IMG/VR virus record: IMGVR_UViG_3300044612_000182
Coordinates: 1 to 33,320 of that record
Origin: a virus
DNA length: 33,320 bases
Direction: 5' to 3' (one strand)
The position numbers and the translations under genes were made by a program. The notes under the pieces are model-generated. The model ran no database searches. It was not told the DNA's origin and saw only the letters and a list, made by a program, of their open reading frames with translations. Positions 29,792 through 33,320 of the stretch are shown in pieces. How positions within the stretch are numbered: the first letter of the stretch is position 1; every line of letters begins with the position of its first letter.

Positions 29792-31266
29792 TATGCCCTC
29801 CCGATGGACTTTAAAAATTGTTTTAACTTCCTGTCGATGAATCGCTTGGTCTCCAGCTCTACCGCTTGCGGCGTGTTGTCACTCAACCCTTTTGGCCAGA
29901 CACCAAACTTGTCCTTGTAGGTATGCGATGCTCGGCCTTTGCTCCAACCTTGATAACGCATGAGCCAGACCATTTGATTCCAGAACTGCTGCTTACTTTC
30001 ACGCGAGGGGGTGCCAGACAACTCAACCATCTCGCCTTGAACAGAAAACACTTTGTTCTTACGCTCACGAACGTGGCCGCAGTTGTAGCAGGTGTCACTG
30101 GCAGACGGCCACAACGCGCTGCACTTCGGGCACTTGCTGGCTTCTTTCTCTCTGTCGCTCGGTTCGCGCTTGGCTTTCTCTTTGCCCTCGTCAAGCTCGT
30201 CAACACCCTGCTCGAATACTTCATCCCAATCCTCGCGGAATCGCAAGTAATTGCCGCCATGATCCAGCCATACTGCGAACTCTTTGCCCTCGCAACCACG
30301 CATCACGCGCCCCATCTGTTGGATGTGGGATGACAGGCTCTTCGAGAATGGCCGCGCCGACACACCGATCATTACATCAGGCACATCAAACCCTTTGGTC
30401 AAAATGTCAGTCGCGATCAAGCCAACAATATTAGAGTTGGGTTTGGCAAAGTCCTCGATGACCTGCTTCTTCCACTCATCGTCATCTTTGTAGCTGATGC
30501 AAATGAAGTTGTGTCCATGATCCTGAAACTTGCGTGCAAGGTGTGCGCCGTGATCTACACCACTGGCGAACACGATGGTCTTGCGAGGCTGACCAAATAC
30601 TTCGTGCGTTTTCTTGATCCACTCCGCAACAACATCGCCAGTGATCTTCATGCCACGCTCGGATGCCTCGGACTGGCTCCACTCGCCAGCCACCTTTTTC
30701 GCGCCAGACATATCGATTTCTTTTGCGATGAACACGCGCAGCGGTACAAGAATCTTGTCGTCGACTAATTGCTTGGTGGTAACGGTGCTGACCACGTTGT
30801 CGTAAACTTTGCCAAGCCCTTTTGTAAATGGCGTGGCAGTCAACCCGATCACACGAATGTCAGGGTTGTTCTTGATGAACTCCATCGTCTGCTCACGCGT
30901 CTGGTGCGCTTCGTCAACGATCAGAAGATTCAGACCTGGGAATGAGCCGCGACGCTCCAGCGTCTGTGCGGAACAGACTTGGATGTTTTCGTATGGTCGG
31001 TAACGCCAGTGACCAGCTTGCATAACGCCGTGGTCGATGCTGTACTTCTCTAGTCTGCGTGATGTTTGATCGCACAGCACAACACGATCGAGAAGCATGG
31101 CGGCTTTGTTGCCTTTGGCTTTCGTAGCTCGCATCAGCTCGATTGCCATCTCTGTCTTGCCAGCCCCAGTAGGGGCATAAAGTATTTGCGCCCTCTTCCC
31201 TTTTGCAAAGCCTTCTCGCAGGGCGATCAACGTCTGCTCTTGATACGAGCGAAGATTCAACGACAT
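29791..31266 (-). CDS. SF2 DEAD/DEAH-family helicase with zinc finger
   Basis: A 491-residue protein. ATG 31266 is preceded by AAGGAG; a longer frame lacks this. Walker A APTGAGKTE (31-39), DEAH box LLIVDEAHQTR (114-124) and motif III LTATPF are followed by the second RecA domain (IVFASGVDHGAHLA, ATDILTKGFDVPDV and QQMGRVMRG with arginine fingers). A C-terminal zinc finger (CPKCSALWPSASDTCYNCGH) follows, then a helical tail. It is related to phage UvsW and type III restriction helicase subunits. It probably unwinds replication or recombination intermediates with the adjacent primase-like protein. Confidence 0.85.
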   Translation of the reverse strand: MSLNLRSYQEQTLIALREGFAKGKRAQILYAPTGAGKTEMAIELMRATKAKGNKAAMLLDRVVLCDQTSRRLEKYSIDHGVMQAGHWRYRPYENIQVCSAQTLERRGSFPGLNLLIVDEAHQTREQTMEFIKNNPDIRVIGLTATPFTKGLGKVYDNVVSTVTTKQLVDDKILVPLRVFIAKEIDMSGAKKVAGEWSQSEASERGMKITGDVVAEWIKKTHEVFGQPRKTIVFASGVDHGAHLARKFQDHGHNFICISYKDDDEWKKQVIEDFAKPNSNIVGLIATDILTKGFDVPDVMIGVSARPFSKSLSSHIQQMGRVMRGCEGKEFAVWLDHGGNYLRFREDWDEVFEQGVDELDEGKEKAKREPSDREKEASKCPKCSALWPSASDTCYNCGHVRERKNKVFSVQGEMVELSGTPSRESKQQFWNQMVWLMRYQGWSKGRASHTYKDKFGVWPKGLSDNTPQAVELETKRFIDRKLKQFLKSIGRA

Positions 31267-31280
31267 AACTCTCCTTAACT

Positions 31281-31298
31281 GCCAGCACACCCGCTGGC
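31281..31298 (-). promoter_or_regulatory. hairpin between ParB-like and helicase genes
   Basis: A perfect 6-bp inverted repeat (GCCAGC and GCTGGC) with a six-base loop lies 14 bases after the ParB-like stop codon and just before the helicase Shine-Dalgarno. It has no T run, so it is probably a translation or RNA-processing element rather than a terminator. Confidence 0.45.
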
Positions 31299-31311
31299 TT
31301 GGGGTTGATTG

Positions 31312-32103
31312 TTAATTTGCTTCGAGCTTTTTCAACTTCTTCTGCAACATCGCAACTTGTTTCATTAGCTGCGCGTTCTCTGCTTGGAACTGATCGCGGC
31401 TAATAGTCACGGCCTTTAATTCTATTTCAAGCATACGAATTTGTGCGCGTAAATCTTTGATGACTGACTCTGCTTTTTCTTTCTGTATGTCATCTGTGCT
31501 TGCCGCCATCGCAACAGCCAGCTTGTCCTGCAACTCCTCGTTCTCTTCACGCAACTGGTTAACCGCCGCCTGCATGGTCTCACGCTGTAGCTCACGCTCG
31601 TCAAACTCTGCCACCGGATCGGCAAGCTTCTGCTGCTTGGGTTGGCGCGGCTTTTGCTTAGTGGCAACGTTGCCACTCTTCAGCTCTTTGCGTAGCTGTC
31701 CAACGTAGGTATGCGACACGCCGCAAATCTGGGCGATCTGTCGATCAGACATATCCTGCCATTCAATATCCATCAGGATAGTGATCACGCCTTTGCGCTT
31801 GTCTTGGTTGGTTGGCCGCTTGCCGTGATTGTTGTTGGCGCTAATGCCAAACAGGATTGCGTCCCGCACCGTGCCGTCGCGCTGATCGGTCTTGATACCC
31901 GGCGCTTTGATCCGCTTGCGTGCGTAGTAGCGGTGGAAGCCGTCGGAAAGCCAGTAGTCAGTACCGTCGTAAAACACTACAACTGGCGGAAATTCGACAC
32001 CCGCCTGCATCATCTCCGCATACTCGGCGACTAGGTTGTCGTCGATCTTGACCCGTGATTGTGTGCCACCATCAAGCCGGATCTTTTCTAAACTTAGATT
32101 CAT
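31312..32103 (-). CDS. ParB-domain protein with helix-turn-helix and long coiled coil
   Basis: A 263-residue protein. Residues 1-90 form a ParB/Srx-like N domain with the nucleotide-binding signature WLSDGFHRYYA (51-61). A helix-turn-helix follows (MSDRQIAQICGVSHTYVGQL, 118-137), then a basic linker (KQKPRQPKQQK) and a coiled coil from about 165 to the end (QLREENEELQDKLA, MLQKKLKKLEAN). Plasmid-partition ParB and phage transcription regulators share the first two modules; there is no ParA here. It may organise phage DNA or regulate replication genes. GGGGAG precedes the ATG. Confidence 0.8.
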   Translation of the reverse strand: MNLSLEKIRLDGGTQSRVKIDDNLVAEYAEMMQAGVEFPPVVVFYDGTDYWLSDGFHRYYARKRIKAPGIKTDQRDGTVRDAILFGISANNNHGKRPTNQDKRKGVITILMDIEWQDMSDRQIAQICGVSHTYVGQLRKELKSGNVATKQKPRQPKQQKLADPVAEFDERELQRETMQAAVNQLREENEELQDKLAVAMAASTDDIQKEKAESVIKDLRAQIRMLEIELKAVTISRDQFQAENAQLMKQVAMLQKKLKKLEAN

Positions 32104-32219
32104 TCTTCATCTCCCCAAAATAACGCAACAAATGCAACCAATGCGATCAGCAACATCAATCCCATGCCGATCAACGCACCGCCGATCAGCGGTATGTGCA
32201 TAGCAAACTCGTAGCTCAT
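32100..32219 (-). CDS. 39-residue single-helix membrane peptide
   Basis: The open frame encodes MSYEFAMHIPLIGGALIGMG, then LMLLIALVAFVALFWGDEE, one long membrane helix with an acidic end. The start overlaps the upstream gene's stop (ATGA) and the stop overlaps the ParB-like start, so the peptide fits perfectly between two coupled genes and is probably real. Function unknown; a membrane anchor or toxin-like early peptide are both possible. Confidence 0.65.
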   Translation of the reverse strand: MSYEFAMHIPLIGGALIGMGLMLLIALVAFVALFWGDEE

Positions 32220-33320
32220 ATCAACAGGTACCTATAGACAGGGTTGGCAAGGCTCCAGTTCTCTGTATCGTTCCGACTCCACTGCGCCGCGTTAACCAGG
32301 TTGGCAGACGGGCAAGAGAAGTTGACCTTGGCCTCGGTCATCGCCACATAGTTCTGGAGGATAGGAATACAGGACAGCTTGCGGTTGGGCAAGTGATGAT
32401 ACCCGCCCTCGAGTTGGTTTGACCGATCTATTACAGTCGGGTCGCCGCTTGCGATCATGTTGCCGATGGTTGGATCGTCTGACAGCAGGTGCCTGCGCCG
32501 CACGAACCGGCTCATCCAGTTTAGTTCCCGCCATATCAGGCCAGCGGGCGGCATGATGGTTTCTGTTTGCAGCTTGTCCCCGCCACGCATGAAGATCGTG
32601 CCGACATCAGGCTCGGCAGAGTAGCCCGTGTCAACGTACTCGTTGATGGCAAAGTTTATTTCCCGATACCAGCCCTCTTTCAAACAGGCAATCTCGCTTG
32701 CCACTTCCGATGTAGGGTGCAGCATCCGATCCCGCATATCCTCAAACCGAAGCATCGGCAGATTGCCTTTGGTGAACTCAAAGACGTCGGCAAAGATCTC
32801 CTCGAACGGCTCGTCATACGACCACCAGTTGCCGGACAGATCGACCCGCAGTCGATAGCCCTTTAACTCGGCATCAATGGCCGCAGCAACAATGTTCTCA
32901 ATGATGGAGAACAGGCCGCTGTTGCGTGGCTGGTAGCTGACATGGCCGTGGAACGCTCTGCCACCGGGTGTTATACATTCACGGGCGAAGCCGGTGTACA
33001 GGTAATACGCATCCTCCTCAATGAAATACCGTCGGTTAGCACGCTCGAACCCCATGCAGCCGACGATCTCTTGCTTCAGCAGGAAGTTTGCTGGCAGAGC
33101 AGGTGGCAGCATGAAGTCGATCTCATCCCACTCGAAACAGTTCCAGAACGCCATGCGTGCAGCGATAGCAGCCAGCCTGTCGCGTGGGCCATACTTCCTA
33201 CCCATCTCAAGCACCTGATCTGTGCCTGCCCACGGCTGCGTAGCAAGGCCGCGCGTCATCGACTGGACTAACGAACTGACATCCATGCCGAAGTCTGTCG
33301 GCTCATGCGGCAACCGGTAT
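32216..33320 (-). CDS. glycosyltransferase-like protein, start beyond window edge
   Basis: At least 365 residues; the frame stays open to the window end and no good start site is seen, so the N-terminus is probably outside (ATG 33286 is an alternative). Motifs run: GLFSIIENIVAAAIDAELKG, RVDLSGNWWSYDEPFEEIFA, then VGTIFMRGGDKLQTETIMPP and DDPTIGNMIASGDPTVIDRS, YHH, and CPSANLVNAAQWS near the end. The R-G-G-D-K loop and late S-x-N region resemble fucosyltransferase-type GT-B enzymes. It may modify phage DNA bases or host surface glycans. This assignment is tentative. Confidence 0.5.
   Translation of the reverse strand, partial: YRLPHEPTDFGMDVSSLVQSMTRGLATQPWAGTDQVLEMGRKYGPRDRLAAIAARMAFWNCFEWDEIDFMLPPALPANFLLKQEIVGCMGFERANRRYFIEEDAYYLYTGFARECITPGGRAFHGHVSYQPRNSGLFSIIENIVAAAIDAELKGYRLRVDLSGNWWSYDEPFEEIFADVFEFTKGNLPMLRFEDMRDRMLHPTSEVASEIACLKEGWYREINFAINEYVDTGYSAEPDVGTIFMRGGDKLQTETIMPPAGLIWRELNWMSRFVRRRHLLSDDPTIGNMIASGDPTVIDRSNQLEGGYHHLPNRKLSCIPILQNYVAMTEAKVNFSCPSANLVNAAQWSRNDTENWSLANPVYRYLLI

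Noticed and set aside
31281-31298. Hairpin considered as a terminator
   Set aside because: No T run follows on either strand, and the helicase Shine-Dalgarno comes directly after.
1-33320. CRISPR arrays, tRNA genes and insertion sequences
   Set aside because: No regularly spaced repeats with unique spacers, no recognisable tRNA cloverleaf and no transposase or terminal inverted repeats were seen by eye; a tRNA scan would be more sensitive.

Overview
The window is a compact, protein-dense stretch of a tailed bacteriophage genome, or of a very intact prophage. The capsid and adaptor genes suggest a short-tailed virus of the kind known mostly from aquatic metagenomes. No ribosomal, tRNA or host housekeeping gene is visible. 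Nearly every gene has a clear Shine-Dalgarno sequence, and many neighbours overlap by ATGA, TGATG or TAATG. The host cannot be named from the sequence. The base composition, the Shine-Dalgarno use and the enteric-like promoter elements fit a proteobacterium. The genome continues past both ends: a small gene is cut at the left edge and a glycosyltransferase-like gene at the right edge.

Layout. (1) Minus strand, about 24.6 kb down to 1: packaging and virion genes, in transcription order. They are a terminase small-subunit candidate (23804-24580), a LexA-type winged-helix protein, the large terminase, a cupin, an 820-residue portal, a GroES-like co-chaperonin, a scaffold, a probable decoration protein, the HK97-fold major capsid protein followed by an intrinsic terminator, and a free-standing HNH protein. 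Next come small virion-type proteins and a block of very basic small proteins, four of which share one C-terminal tag. After these come adaptor/connector proteins, a 20-residue-periodic repeat protein, fibre proteins, two glycine-rich adhesin-like proteins, a 2-oxoglutarate oxygenase-like protein and a holin candidate. (2) Plus strand, 24.78 to 28.98 kb: a divergent, probably early operon of small unknown genes with a 423-residue zinc-ribbon protein and an M20/M42-type metallopeptidase, closed by a strong terminator at 27.5 kb, then five more small genes. (3) Minus strand, 33.3 down to 28.9 kb: DNA-metabolism genes. They are a glycosyltransferase-like protein, a 39-residue membrane peptide, a ParB-domain/coiled-coil protein, an SF2 helicase with a zinc finger and a Toprim primase-like protein. 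The last of these overlaps the end of the plus-strand operon tail to tail.

How it fits together. The intergenic region at 24.6-24.78 kb looks like the control centre. It carries two copies of a near-palindromic decamer, further inverted half-sites and an extended -10 promoter for the packaging operon. A perfect 16-bp palindrome upstream of the winged-helix gene is a second likely operator. The most unusual items are the shared C-terminal tag on four adjacent basic proteins, the exact 20-residue repeat array in a tail-region protein, the phage metallopeptidase with all its metal ligands, and the tandemly duplicated glycine-rich domains. All family names come from reading motifs by eye. No database search was possible.
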